Shown: positions 1-11,204 of the stretch, one piece after another
Position numbering within the stretch: the stretch's first letter is position 1
Layout: the number at the start of each line of letters is the position of its first letter
Assembly (NCBI RefSeq): GCF_040954645.1
Contig: NC_092810.1
Location: forward strand, 11,332,377-11,396,376
Length of the DNA stretch: 64,000 nt
Direction: 5' to 3'
DNA from: Diabrotica undecimpunctata
Lineage: Eukaryota; Arthropoda; Insecta; Coleoptera; Chrysomelidae
Notes under the pieces: model-generated
Told to the model about the DNA's origin: nothing
Database searches by the model: none
Seen by the model: the letters and a program-made list of their open reading frames with translations, nothing else
Translations under genes and position numbers: made by a program

Positions 1-728
1 TTTTCCTTTTGTTTGCGCATAGTATTCTCGTTATACTCGTTTAAAGGTATTTTTTAATATTTACACTACGCCGCTGCCTTAATTAACCTCCCATTGTAAA
101 GCATTTGTTATCTCTCAGCGGAGCAAACCAACTAGGTGAAGATATCGAAAAACAATCGACGAAAACTCCGCGGAATAAACACAAATGAAAAGTCGAGAAT
201 CTTTTTATAAAGTGATTGATTTTTCCAAGGTACTTTGACTATTTGTCAATTTATTGGACGTCACTAGGTAACTGTAGACCATCCCCGTGGAGGTCTAGGA
301 GTTGCCCGTCTAACCCCACGTAAGCGCTTATCAGTTTCAGTTCAGTGTCTGTGATATCAATCCGCGGGTCGTTCCTGCCAAATTGAATTCATTATATACG
401 GGGTGATTTGTTTTTGGGCAGTCGTTTTGTGAATATAATTTGATAGTTTGAATTTGGTAGTGTTTGGTTCGGTTGGCTCTTTATGAGTAACATGGTTTTC
501 CACATTTTTTAAGGTATGTTTATATTAATTTAAATATTTCGGTTGACATTTAAAAATATATTTTAATATTTAACTATTCCTTCAAATATCAATAAACTAT
601 TTGTTTTTTTTTTATTATTGTTTGAAAACAATATAGTACATACTGGATTAAAAAATTTATACGATTAAGAAAGTTTTCGTTTAACCTTTTCAATAGAAAT
701 TGTACAAGTTATTAATAAATTAGTTTTA
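1..728. other. No gene recognised
   Basis: AT-rich sequence with no open frame that looks coding on either strand. A slightly GC-richer stretch lies around 255-420. I cannot assign it to a gene or repeat family. It ends at the TA target duplication of the following mariner-like element. Confidence 0.5.
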
Positions 729-2835
729 TACTGGGTGTTTCAAAAAGGTATGTCATAAATTAGATCACGCATTCCTGGGGACAAAAATAAATTGATTGAA
801 TCCTACTTACGTTAGTACAAAAGTGTACACAAAAAAAGTTACAGCCTTTTGAAGTTACAAAACAAAAATTGTTTTTTTTTGCATTATCTCCTAAACTACT
901 TGACATTTTGTAATAAAAATGGACACGTTACTTTCATGTTCTGAAAGCATTTTTCATACAAAAGAAACAACAAAATTTAAGCGCATAGAAAAATTTTAAA
1001 GGGGATGTGCAGCCCTAAATCCCCCCAAACTTTTGAGTACGTTCAAATCAAATGAATTTTGTGGCTTCATTAGTTTAACACATTATTTTTAAACATTTTT
1101 TGCCTCCTCACTTTTTTCAAAAAACAGTTTTTATTGAGTTACGGCCCTTTTCATTAACCTTTAAAAAATTACGTGCAACTAAATAAATGGCTTAAATGAA
1201 TTAACAAGTAAAAAAAATGTCTATAACCTCTATAAATATGATATTACAATAAATGTTGAAAATGACCCCTATTTTCTTCAATACACATTCGGTATCGTTT
1301 TAATATGGCTGACAAAATTGATTTGCAGCTTCAATTATTCTAACCCTCAATTGTTGTTCGTTCTCTTTTGTTACAGAATAAGGTTAAGACCTGGAATTCT
1401 GGGTGGCCAAGAAATAGGTGCGTCACGACCCCTTCCAATCCACCGACCAGGATACTGCCTGCAAAGGTATTCCCGGACTTCATTACTGTAATGCGGTGGA
1501 GCGCCATCTTGTAGAAACCACATATTTTGCTTATTGCAATATTCACTACTTCCAAATACTTTTGTAAATCGTTTGCCAAGAACTGCAAATAATTATCACC
1601 CTTTAAATTGATGGGAAGAAATACTGGGCCTATTAGATTGTTATCCACAGTTCCTGCTCAAACATTAGCTTTGAAAGTCCTTTGGTGATGACTCGTTTTT
1701 TTGGCGTGAGGATTTTCGTCGGCCCAAATGTGCTCGTTATGATGGTTTGTTATTTAATTTCTACTGAAGGTAGGTAGCCTCGTCGGTAAACAAAATATTT
1801 CTAATAAAATTAACATTTCGAGTGTTTTCCATTAACAACCAATCGCAAAATCCAATCCTTTTAGGATAATCTTCAACCAATAACTCTTGAACCGTTGTTA
1901 AGTGATAGGGTTTAAGCAGCTGATCCTTTAAACGCCTCCAAACCCTTACGTGAGGAACATTTAGTTGAGCAGCTATTACCCTTGTACTTGTTCCAGGGAC
2001 TTCTTCAATGATTTCTATAATGTCTTCATCAGTTGCATCCATCATTGGACGATCACTATTACCAGCAACTTGCGGTTGGAAAGTACCCATTTCCCGTAAA
2101 CGACGATCAATGGTCAGAAATAATCGTCTATCAGGTTTATTTCGATTGAGGTATTTTACTGCATAACGCCTTGCGGCTGCTGCACTATTTCCTTGACATT
2201 CACCTACGATATTCCCGATATTGAAATCATAATTTAATCTGATCCAACTTACCCAAAGTTAAATGCATATCTGCCATTTCCTGAAATGTGTAGGCCATTG
2301 TAATATCAAAATTTTTAATGTTAATCTTATTCACACAATAAATGATAGCTTCAAATTATTGACTATTATTGATGGAACTGTTCGTAATTATTGTATCCGT
2401 AGAAACTAATTGTAATTTTATGGCCAACTAGGAAAAAACTAGTTTTTCGAAAAGTGATAAGAGGCAAAAAAGTTTTAAAAATAATGTGTTAAACTAATGA
2501 TGCCACAAAATTCATTTGATTTGAACGTACTCAAAAGTTTGAGGGGATTTAGGGCTGCACGCCCCCCTTAAAATTTTTCTGTGCGCTTAGATTTTATTGT
2601 TTCTTTTGTATGAAAAATGCTTTCAGAACAAGAAAGTAACGTGTCCATTTTTATTACAAAATATCAAGCAGTTTAGGAGATAATGCAAAAAAACAATTTT
2701 TATTTTGTAACTTCAAAGAGCTGTAACTTTTTTTATGTACACTTTTGTACTAACGTAACTTGGATTCAATCAATTTATTTTTGTCCCTGGAATGCGTGAT
2801 TTAATTTATAACATACCTTTTTGAAACACCTTGTA
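729..2835 (-). mobile_element. Mariner-like DNA transposon with ~400-bp terminal inverted repeats
   Basis: Outer ends read TACTGGGTGTTTCAAAAAGG on the left and the complement of TACAAGGTGTTTCAAAAAGG on the right, each flanked by TA (727-728 and 2836-2837), the target duplication of Tc1/mariner elements. The inverted repeats are long: about 729-1132 pairs with 2432-2835, with small indels. The interior holds a transposase reading frame on the minus strand. The length of about 2.1 kb is typical of an autonomous mariner-type element extended by long terminal repeats. The coding frame is broken, so this copy is probably immobile unless driven in trans. A diverged piece of the same terminal repeat lies at 3920-4135. 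Confidence 0.85.
1340..2298 (-). pseudogene. Mariner-like transposase, frameshifted
   Basis: The frame starts at an ATG at 2298 (minus), slips frame within the first 40 codons, and is then open from 2090 to 1761. That part carries a helix-turn-helix segment (DEDIIEIIEEVPGTSTRVIA onward) and the first catalytic Asp in FTDEATYLQ. The remainder sits in two other frames. Near 1513-1390 a frame reads WFLQDGAPPHYS (second Asp) and later RWIGRGR...WPPRIPGLN, where the family normally has SPDLTPLDF, so the third acidic residue appears to be Gly. The QDGAPPH and WPPR-P-L motifs belong to arthropod DD34D mariner-type proteins. Frameshifts and the missing third residue argue that it is inactive. Confidence 0.8.
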
Positions 2836-3050
2836 TAATTTAAAAAGCATTACATTTATTGCTGTTTTAACATCTTGTGTTCTCTATCTATACTAAAATC
2901 ACAATCAAGATGCACTAGAAATAAACAAATAACAAACCAAGATACGTTAAATATTACAAGGAGCACTCCCGAATAATGATTTACAATTTATATACATTGT
3001 ATAAATCCCAAATTATGATTTACAATTATTATTTTTAATAATTATTAATT

Positions 3051-3549
3051 TTTGACGTGACAACGTCTTAAATTAGGTTGTGGCTCGGAGTCATTCATGA
3101 AAAAGTGTAACGCCCGCTCACGTCTGTTACGTTGAGTCATCGAACGAGAGAGAGGCCCGCCGGACCGGCGAATGCCGTGCGTCTCTCTCCCACTCAAACA
3201 TGATCGGTCCGCTGCGCGCGCAGCACTAGAGAATTAGGCGCGTTGAATCGGTGCGTGCTTGTGTCTCTGTCTTTCTCGAGCGTTCTTGGCGTTCAAGACA
3301 CATTACAGCAGAAACACTTCCTTTCATTTCATATTTCTCCTATCATCATCCTATCCTCAACAAAATCACTCAAATAGAAATTAGTTAAGTTTAAGTTTAC
3401 ATGTACAATGTTTTAGTAAACAAAATATATTTCTATAGTTAAAATTTGTGCAATTCTTATTTTCATTCAATTCCTTGTTCCTATTGTGCAATTTAATAAT
3501 ATTCATATCAATAAATATTCTACCGAGAAAAAGACGTTATCACGTAAAA
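3051..3549. mobile_element. Candidate non-autonomous element (MITE) with short inverted ends
   Basis: ACGTGACAACGTCTT at 3055-3069 is repeated inverted at 3531-3545 (AAGACGTTATCACGT), 14 of 15 bases pairing, and the similarity continues a few bases outward. The ~490-bp interior has no open frame. It holds a distinctly GC-rich core at about 3110-3250 with CCGGACCGGCG and GCGCGCGC runs, unlike the surrounding AT-rich DNA. I could not define a clear target duplication. The structure suggests a small non-autonomous DNA transposon; the superfamily is not identifiable by eye. Confidence 0.45.
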
Positions 3550-3919
3550 TCTTCGCCCGTAAAACCGACTTTACAGGCAACCGATTTTTTTTAAAACATT
3601 AGTTACATATTTTGAAACAAAAACTTGCTTCAACGAGGTTGCAAGTTTTATAGGATACAATACAACACACGCAAGGATACTATCAAATCAGATTTCAGTT
3701 TGTCGCAAAATATTTAATTTTTCATCTATTTACCTCTCAACAATTTTTCTTTTTATACCTTATCTAAAACCGATATCAAATATAAAAGTTATAAAAATAT
3801 TACTAACCATTCTGCTAAGTCATTTTTATATAAATAAAATGTAGGTATATAGGTCGTCATAAATTTGTATTTTAAAGATTCACATTCTGCTATTATATAT
3901 GAAATTCACAACAGTAAAA

Positions 3920-4135
3920 AATATAGGTAATAAATTAAACCACATATTCTGGGACAAAACATATCTCGGCTGAACCTAATTTATATTACACAAATAATGT
4001 GTACACACAAAAAGTTCAAGCGTCTTAAAGTTACAAAATGGAATCGATTTTTTTCAATGTGTCATTAATTTTTCGTCATTTTGTAATGAAAATAGACGTG
4101 CGTCTCTCCAAGTAAGAGCATCTTTCAGGAAAAAA
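3920..4135 (+). repeat. Diverged solo copy of the mariner terminal repeat
   Basis: The order of short blocks here (AATAAATTA, CATATTCTGGGACAAAA, GTGTACACACAAAAAGTT, AAAGTTACAAAATGGAAT, CATTTTGTAATGAAAATAGAC) matches the left repeat of the element at 729-1132 in the same order, with many substitutions. No transposase follows. It is probably the remnant of another member of that family, cut off by the long-inverted-repeat element that begins at about 4240. Confidence 0.6.
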
Positions 4136-4682
4136 ACTAATAATAAATAAATCTATGCACACCATTATGTCATAACGATTGATGACTCTAAATACCCGCT
4201 CTCTAAATTGTTGTACACGTTACAATGAATTGTTAATATTATTTTTTTTGTTGGAATCCCTTCAGGATGTGCCCAATATCGATAATCACGATATGCGCCA
4301 GTCGCAAACCCTGTGCTAAATTTTTTATTTAACAAAATCTAAAAACAATTGAAAATTTCTCATTTTTTTGCTCCTATTTTCGTTTATAATTCGGAAAATA
4401 TTGATCCTAGAGAAAAAATTATACGAAGTTAAAAGTTTTGTTATTTAATTTTACACAATATTTCGTTAGCTAGAAATTGAAAATTTATTGTTTATTTTTG
4501 AAAAAATAGCAATAATTGGCAAAAAAGTACAAAAAAATGAAGTTAATCCTTGAAATGTTTTCGACTTTCTAAACTTGACTTACAAGCTCCATATTCCGCC
4601 TAGAAAAACTTTTTAATATGTTTAAAACGTGTGCTAAATTTTGTTAAGATCGGTCGGATAGGTTTTGCATAATAATTTTGCA

Positions 4683-5140
4683 TGTCATCAAGTGCCACCA
4701 ATCACGCACTTCGATGTTCATCGCCCTTCCTTCTGGAACAAATAATTAAATCTAATTGGTCGAGAAATGAAAGAGTTTCATATAAAAGTTAATTATCTTT
4801 AAATATGGGACATTTTCGGATCTCAAGTGAGTCTGTGTCAACACATGGTTTTGCCCGTGTAGGGTAGCTCCCTAGAGCACTTTGCTCGAAGGGCTCTGTT
4901 TCTTTCTAAGACTCTGAAGCTGAGTTTTTTTCTTCTTAGAAAGAATGTGTTTTATTTACCACCTTAATAAAACCACAAGGGCATTGACCTCTTTAAGACA
5001 ATGCCACAATAAGAGCGTACCGGCCAACTACGCAATATTACACCATATTGCGCAATAGTTGGACAGATTAATAAACATGGAAACTTGCACCAAGTTGCAA
5101 TCAGTTTTTCATATGTTTATTAATTCCACCGGAGACGACA
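4683..5140 (+). repeat. 5' LTR
   Basis: 458 bp, TG...CA. It contains TATAAAAG at 4781-4788, a likely core promoter, and AATAAA at 4966-4971, a likely poly(A) signal. It differs from the 3' LTR in one block near 4825-4855, where the 3' copy has about 11 additional bases. Confidence 0.9.
4781..4788 (+). promoter_or_regulatory. LTR TATA box
   Basis: TATAAAAG lies about 100 bp inside the 5' LTR and recurs at the equivalent place in the 3' LTR (about 5921-5928). Placement is right for the U3 promoter of the retrotransposon; no transcript evidence is available. Confidence 0.55.
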
Positions 5141-5152
5141 TGGCGCCCAACC
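5141..5152 (+). other. Primer binding site of the LTR element
   Basis: TGGCGCCCAACC begins at the first base after the 5' LTR. The TGGCGCCC start is the commonest minus-strand primer site among Gypsy-type elements. I do not assign the exact tRNA. Confidence 0.75.
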
Positions 5153-5810
5153 TTCAACGAACTCTACCACGACTCCGAGATGTCAGAGTTCTCATGCTCC
5201 GCGATCGAAAATCGCAAATAGTTCCAACACGATGCCTGCATCAAAATCACTCAAGAAAACAGCGGGGAGAAGCATCGGATGTTAGTACACCACACTAACA
5301 CGCCGATATCCACCTTCTGCAGCCCTGAAACCGTCGATGTGCCACATCTCCGACGAGCCAGCCTTCTTGATGCTAAGTACCTGATGCAGTGGATGTCTCC
5401 GCAGTGGCCAGTCACTGCCTGCCCTACCATTATGTGGTCCAGAGCACCACGGAGGCTCAGGCAAACCCACCGGTGACATGCAGAGGGGAAATGTACAGCT
5501 AGAGAGGACGAAGCCGCCGTAGAACGAGCACGTCGTCGAGGATGGACCTGCAGATGCTGTCCACAACACCGATCACCGCCTGTGAGTGTTTTTGTGCAGT
5601 GCAAGTGCGCGGTACGCGAGTGTACGCGAGTGCAGTGAGTGTTAGAGGACTTGTAAGTAATTTGACAATATAGACATATTCATTTTGATATATTTCATCT
5701 TATATTTGATATATTTTATGCATTTTTCTTTCCTATATGTGTATTGTAAAAAAATTGTTTTCTTAAGTTTTTTAATAAAATCATCTTTTTTTATCAGCCT
5801 CAGAGTCTCC

Positions 5811-5823
5811 AAAGCAGGGGGGA
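5811..5823 (+). other. Polypurine tract of the LTR element
   Basis: AAAGCAGGGGGGA lies directly before the TG of the 3' LTR, where plus-strand priming takes place. It is purine apart from one C. Confidence 0.75.
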
Positions 5824-6292
5824 TGTCATCAAGTGCCACCAATCACGCACTTCGATGTTCATCGCCCTTCCTTCTGGAACAAATAATTAAATCTAATTGG
5901 TCGAGAAATGAAAGAGTTTCATATAAAAGTTAATTATCTTTAAATATGGGACATTTTCGGATCTCGCGCTCAGTCAAGTACAGTCAAGTGTTAGTGTGTG
6001 TTTTACCCGTGTAGGGTAGCTCCCTAGAGCACTTTGCTCGAAGGGCTCTGTTTCTTTCTAAGACTCTGAAGCTGAGTTTTTTTCTTCTTAGAAAGAATGT
6101 GTTTTATTTACCACCTTAATAAAACCACAAGGGCATTGACCTCCTTAAGACAATGCCACAATAAGAGCGTACCGGCCAACTACGCAATATTACACCATAT
6201 TGCGCAATAGTTGGATAAATTAATAAACATGGAAACTTGCACCAAGTTGCAATCAGTTTTTCATACGTTTATTAATTCCACCGGAGACGACA
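5824..6292 (+). repeat. 3' LTR
   Basis: 469 bp with the same ends as the 5' LTR. The main difference is a longer block at about 5965-6000 (repeated CAGTCAAGT) where the 5' LTR reads differently. Elsewhere only scattered changes are seen, so the insertion looks young relative to the host element. Confidence 0.9.
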
Positions 6293-6509
6293 TGCAATCC
6301 AGCCTACTAAAAAAAAATCGCAAATTTTCAAATTTATAGTAGGCTCTAAATAAGGCTCTTAGATAGTTGCAAATATTTTTACATATAAAGGAAGGCTCAA
6401 ACTTTCAAACGCTTTTTGTAAAATTCAAATCGGTTCACTTGGTGAGCCTAGAAAATTTTTTAAAGTTTTAAACATTTTTTAGGCTTATAAACAAATTGAA
6501 TATTTACAT

Positions 6510-6771
6510 TGCAAATGTAAAAAACTTTGTACAAAAACATGCAGTTGTATCAAACATGGTCTCAAATATGGATATGGAGTCGATGGATTCCTTAGATTTT
6601 CTAGAGGCATAAGATAAAGCTACAGATGAAGGGGAAGAAACATTAAATTTACAGATCGATGATGAAGATATTCAAATTGAAAATGTAGGTTTTGAGGAAG
6701 AAATAAGACCTGAAGATTCTTGTCCTTCAAAAAAAGAAAAAGACTTTAAAAAAAAAATTATTGAAGATTGA
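6510..6771 (+). pseudogene. Cys-rich (CXC-like) motif and acidic tail of an unidentified transposon protein
   Basis: One frame reads CKCKKLCTKTCSCIKHGLKYG, with Cys spacing reminiscent of the CXC motifs of tesmin/TSO1-like domains found in some transposon proteins. Another frame, from an ATG near 6559, gives an acidic tail rich in Asp and Glu (DEGEETLNLQIDDEDIQIEN and beyond), with one in-frame TAA after about 14 codons and a terminal TGA at 6769-6771. AATAAA follows at 6777-6782, as expected for the 3' end of a transcript. It lies centrally in the long-inverted-repeat element, so it is probably the last piece of that element's own gene. No catalytic domain remains and the family is unknown. 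Confidence 0.4.
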
Positions 6772-6782
6772 GTCAAAATAAA

Positions 6783-7429
6783 GTTTATTTATGAAAAAAA
6801 AAATTTTTTTTCGTTTGCCTTTTGTTTTAACAATTTAAATTATTTATTAGCAATTTATAAATATATATTTGTTTACTAAAAGTAACAATTTACATCAATG
6901 TATAAATTGCAAGCTAAAAAAATGCATGAAGAAAAAATGCAATTACTTGTTTAACATACAATTGTTTATAGCAAATTTCCCAATTTGCAAATAAAAATGG
7001 TATTTGAAAATATGATATTTGAAATCCTTGTCCGAGACATTGATTAAAAAAAAAAGAGCAAAATTAGTTAACAAGAAGCCGAGATAATGCAATTTTTAGC
7101 CCGCGCTATGATTTTGAACTCGTCGATTCACATTTCGAGTTAATGTCCCCCACCATCACCTCTCATGCACTCCGAGCTACATTTTACGCGAAAACGGTTT
7201 TTTATTTGTCTTTTTTATGGATGTTGCCATGAAGCGCATTACGTAAAACTGTTCATATAAAAAGTAATTGACAAGACGAGGGTATTTGTTTAAAAACGAG
7301 CCCTCTATCACTTATGGTTACACAGCAAATGTATGCCAACTTTGACCTTCAATATCTCGGCAACCAGTAAGCCGAATGTATCTTTTTTTTAAGAAGCGTC
7401 TTTTAATGTTCTTTAAGTGTATAAATTTT
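6783..7429. other. Centre of the foldback element, no gene
   Basis: AT-rich spacer between the coding remnant and the right inverted arm. No open frame or family motif is visible. Confidence 0.5.
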
Positions 7430-8108
7430 GAAATTGATATGCTCGTAAAGTTATTCAATTTGTTTATAAGCCTAATATATATAAAAAATGTTTAAAACTT
7501 AAAAAAAAATTCTATGCTCTCCTAGAGAACCGATTTGAATTTTACAAAAAGCGTTTGAAAGTTTGAGCCTTCCTTTATGTGTAAAAAAATTTGCAACTAT
7601 CTGAGGGCCTTATTTAAGGCCTACTATAAATTTGAAAATTTGCGATTTTTTTCCAGTAGGCTGGGTTGCAAAATTATTATGCAAAACCTATCCGACCGAT
7701 CTTAACAAAATTTAGCACACGTTTTAAACATATTAAAAAGTTTTTCTAGGCGGAATATGGAGCTTGTAAGTCAAGTTTAGAAAGTCGAAAACATTTCAAG
7801 GATTAACTTCATTTTTTTGTACTTTTTTTCCAATTATTGCTATTTTTTTAACAATAAACAATAAAGTTTCAATTTCTAGCTAACGAAATATTGTGTAAAA
7901 TTAAACAACGAAACTTTTAACTTCTTATAATTTTTTCTCTAGGATCAATATTTTCCGAATTATAAACGAAAATAGGAGCAAAAAAATGAGAAATTTTCAA
8001 TTGTTTTTAGATTTTGTTAAATAAAAAATTTAGCACAGGGTTTGCGACTGGCGCATATCGTGATTATCGATATTGGGCATATCCTGAAGGGATTCCAGCA
8101 AAAAAATA

Positions 8109-8450
8109 GCTTCCTATGGAAAATGTCCAATCCAAAACAGATCCCGCCTAGACTATTAGTGCGTTTTCGAAAATCCAGTTTTTATCAAGACATGACATTA
8201 TAGTTCCAAAACGCTTGTTACTACGGGTACTATTGAACAGTGTCATTAACAAATTTTATTGTAAATAATACAGATTAAAGTTATTTTTTTATATCCCAGA
8301 TTATTACGAAAAATTTTATTTTGTATTAGAATGGCGTACACATTTTTAAGATTCCATGATATGCCTCTAATTTGCAGTAAGTTTGGTAAAGCTAAATTAG
8401 GGTTTCAGATAATTATGGATAATTTTGGTAATTACAAGTGAATTCCAGAA
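8109..8450. other. No gene recognised
   Basis: Short AT-rich interval between the right end of the long-inverted-repeat element and the mariner-like scrap. Nothing recognisable. Confidence 0.5.
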
Positions 8451-8760
8451 GAACAGTGCAGCAGGTAAAAGAGGTATCTAAAAAAATATCCCTATCGGAA
8501 TACACCAAACTATTTTTTCTTTCCATTGATCGTCGTTTACAAGAGACAGCTACATTGCGATAACTTCTTGCTGATTGGTAATAGTGTTTGTTAAAAAGTG
8601 GGTATAAACAATAAGAAGATTTTAGAAATCTTTGCAGCAGCTATAAGAGCTCAATTAAATGTTTATAGTATGATAGTTTACAGACGATTCAATGAACAGC
8701 AGCTTCATTCCTCTTATTTAACAACCATTCAAGATATGAAGATTATCTTAAAGAATTGAA
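8450..8760 (+). pseudogene. Mariner-like transposase N-terminal fragment
   Basis: On the plus strand a frame near 8629-8760 reads AAAIRAQLNVYSMIVYRRFN followed by YLTTIQDMK, which lines up with the helix-turn-helix region of the transposase at 1761-2090 (IAAQLNVPHVRVWRRL...YHLTTVQELL). Upstream, in another frame, RRYLKKYPYRNTPN resembles the preceding part of the same family. Several stops and frame changes interrupt it, and no DDE domain follows. It is a decayed relic of a relative of the 729-2835 element, in the opposite orientation. Confidence 0.6.
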
Positions 8761-8934
8761 ATTTGCACTTGGTTGTTAACGCAACATCTGACATTTTGTT
8801 GGTAGATATTTGCCTTAAAACACCACGCTGGCAAGGCGGGTTGGTGAGTTTTTAGTTCAGAAGATCATTGTGAGTACCGACGCTGTTTGAAGCCGCCCGC
8901 TCCGGGTCAGACGCTTCTAGGTTTGTGATCTTAT

Positions 8935-9143
8935 CATCATCATCATCATCATCATCAATCAGCCCTGAGTTGTCCATTGTTGAACATAGGCCTCCTCTAG
9001 ACTTTTCCATCTGCTTCTGTTCTGCGCCTCTGCTATCCAATTGGTCACGATTCTTTTGAGGTCGTCGGTCCATCGCGTTTGGGGTCTTCCTCGGCTTCGC
9101 TTGTCAGCCCGTGGTCTCCACTCAAGCAATTTTTTTGTCCAAC
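8935..9143 (-). mobile_element. 5'-truncated RTE-like retroposon with 11-bp target duplication
   Basis: The minus-strand frame is the C-terminal end of an RTE-type ORF2 (TRWTDDLKRIVTNWIAEAQN, then EEAYVQQWTTQG and stop). It is followed by a (GAT)n tail, seen on the plus strand as ATCATCATC at about 8935-8957. TGTGATCTTAT occurs at 8924-8934 and 9144-9154 and is the target duplication. Only 209 bp were inserted. This is a dead 3' tail left by incomplete reverse transcription. Confidence 0.85.
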
Positions 9144-9833
9144 TGTGATCTTATACTATCCCTAAAATCAGGGGTTGCCAACTCTGCCATCTTCGCCGTA
9201 CCGAAAATATTCTTCGACGCCTTGGATGCCGTTCTGGACTTCATCCGTGAATCTGGACAAGGGACCCTTAACAGGTGCTAGCTTCACGGGTCAAGAAGCT
9301 CCTGGAATCTGCGGAGGGCAGGGATTGATTCACTTTCCCTGATAGGACTATTCAATAGAATCCAAGGGACTCCAAAGTAATTCCTACCATGACCCTACCT
9401 CAACGGCACTGAAAGAAACACCAACACACTACACGATTATATCCGGCGACTTTAACGCAAAGATCGGTCTAAAGCAGGATGAACCGGAAACAGCACTAGG
9501 TAAATTTGGATCCAAAGGCAGAAACGAGCGTGGACAAACACTACTAGAATTTCTATTACAACAAAATCTATACCAGATGAATAGTTTTTCTCTAAAAAAG
9601 ACCACAGAAGATGGACGTGGAAAAGCCCAGATGGCAAGATCAGAAACGAGATAGACTACATAATCAGTGACAAAAGACATATATTCAACGATGTCACAAT
9701 CCTTAATAGAACCACAGGCAGCGATCAAAGAACGGTAAGAGCCAAACTAAAATTAGATTTAATAACAGAAAGTCCAAAATGATTAGGAAGAAAGCCAACC
9801 CGATATGGAACGACCCAACGAATTTAAATGAAT

Positions 9834-10269
9834 CATCATCATCATCACGTAGCGCTACAATCCTGGGTGGGTCTTGGCTGACTGTACAACTTTTTTCCAA
9901 TTTGTTCGGTCTTCCATCAACCTAGGGTCAAATGGAATGTTTATTTTCCGGAGATCTGCTTGGATGTTATCTCTCCATCGCATTCTGGGACGTCCGAGTG
10001 GTCTTTTGCCTGTGGGAATCTCCTCCAATACCAGTTTTACAAGTCTCTCGTTATGCAGTCTGTGCACGTGACCCGCCCATCTTAGTCGCTGTAATTTAAT
10101 TTCTTGGACAATATCGGCGTCATTATAGAGTGCTTTTAATTCGATATTGGTTCTGATCTTATACTGGTTTGTGGTGATGTCATGGTGAGGTCCGAAAATT
10201 GTTCTAAGTATTTTTCGTTCAAAGCATCTGAGCTTTTCTTCGTTTGCTTTGGTCAACTGTTTGGTCAAC
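9834..10269 (-). mobile_element. 5'-truncated RTE-like retroposon nested in copy A (13-bp target duplication)
   Basis: AATTTAAATGAAT flanks it at 9821-9833 and 10270-10282. The minus frame runs from LRCFERKILRTIFGP (near 10230) through LQRLRWAGHVHRL and GKRPLGRPRMRWRDNIQADL to HPGL and stop at 9855, the classic C-terminus of RTE-type ORF2 proteins. The tail is (GAT)n, seen as CATCATCATC at 9834-9851. It inserted in the opposite orientation into the region between the endonuclease and RT of copy A, whose sequence resumes at 10283. Confidence 0.9.
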
Positions 10270-11204
10270 AATTTAAATGAATACCAAGACAATATCAATA
10301 AAATCCTAGATACGAACACTAAATATAAAGAAGTATCAAAAGCTATAAGGAACAATTTAAGAACATTTAAGAATGAAAAAATCCACCAACTGTAGAAAAG
10401 AATAAAAGTCTGATATGAGAAAAACAAGTTCGTGTAACCTTCTGGCTGAGGTCTGATATAAGAAGACGGCTAAATAATGGAAAATGTCCAATACACAAAC
10501 TAAAGAACAAAGAAGGAGTCCCCATATCAAATAGAGAAGAACTACTACACATAGTTGAAGACTTCATCAATAACTATACACAAGTCAAAGAGAAGACCAA
10601 ACGAACTTGGAAGCCGCCGCATCACGCAAAATCATCAACCAGGATTCAGAGCTCATGTCAGAGATTATACTAAGCGAAATCCAAGACGAAATGAAAAAGA
10701 CGAAAAACAACAAAGCACCAGGAGAAGATGGAGTCGTAATAGAAGCTATAAAGATGGGCGGCAAATAAAAATTTTGTTTAACCTTTGTCTAACAGATTGT
10801 TGCATACAGGAAACATGGAAGAATGCAGTAACAATTTTACTACACAAGAAAGGAGCACCTAGAAAACTAGACCAATCAGCTTATTGAACTACATCTTTAA
10901 AATGTTTACCCGAATAATTACGACAAGACTAGAAAAAAAGTTGGATTTCTACCAGCCGCGAGAACAAGCTGGCTTCCGATCAAAATTCGGACGATCACTA
11001 CAAACAGTAAAAACCTTAATAGAAAAATCGATAGAATATAACAGATCACTGGTACTTATTTTCGTAAACTTTCACAAAGCCTTCGATACCGTGGAATTAG
11101 ACAGCATTATAACTGCTCTGAATAATAGTAGAATAGATTACCGGCTTACAAAGTTAGTACAAACATTTTACCAAAACGCCACAATGCGTGTAAAACTACA
11201 TGAT

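Larger units (their letters stand above)
4683..6292 (+). mobile_element. Small LTR retrotransposon lacking gag-pol (TRIM-like, Gypsy-type ends)
   Basis: Two direct repeats, 4683-5140 and 5824-6292, each start TGTCATCAAGTGCC and end GGAGACGACA, giving TG...CA ends. The flanks carry a 4-bp duplication TGCA (4679-4682 and 6293-6296). Right after the 5' LTR lies TGGCGCCCAACC, a standard primer binding site, and just before the 3' LTR lies the purine tract AAAGCAGGGGGGA. Only 683 bp separate the LTRs and no protease, reverse transcriptase or integrase motif is visible in any frame. The element must have depended on proteins in trans or is a deletion derivative. The 4-bp duplication and primer site suggest a Gypsy-like parent; that is inference. 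Confidence 0.9.
4240..8108. mobile_element. Long-inverted-repeat (foldback) element split by an LTR retrotransposon
   Basis: The segment from 4240 to 4682 is repeated inverted at about 7664-8108 (shared blocks include TGGAATCCCTTCAGGAT and GATCGGTCGGATAGGTTTTG). After the LTR insertion the left arm resumes at 6293 and runs to about 6510, pairing with about 7430-7663 (GCAAATTTTCAAATTTATAG and its complement). Each arm is therefore about 650 bp and the pre-insertion element was about 2.25 kb. The ~900-bp centre carries only a short decayed coding remnant (6510-6771). No catalytic domain was seen, so I cannot name the superfamily. It is probably a non-autonomous derivative. Confidence 0.75.

Noticed and set aside
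5251..5604. Overlapping open frames on both strands in the centre of the LTR element
   Set aside because: The region is GC-richer and so has fewer stops by chance; no gag, protease, RT or integrase motif in any frame.
8852..9073. Minus-strand frame with a poly-Asp run
   Set aside because: The Asp run is the (GAT)n tail of the RTE retroposon read in the wrong frame; the true RTE frame ends in YVQQWTTQG and stop.
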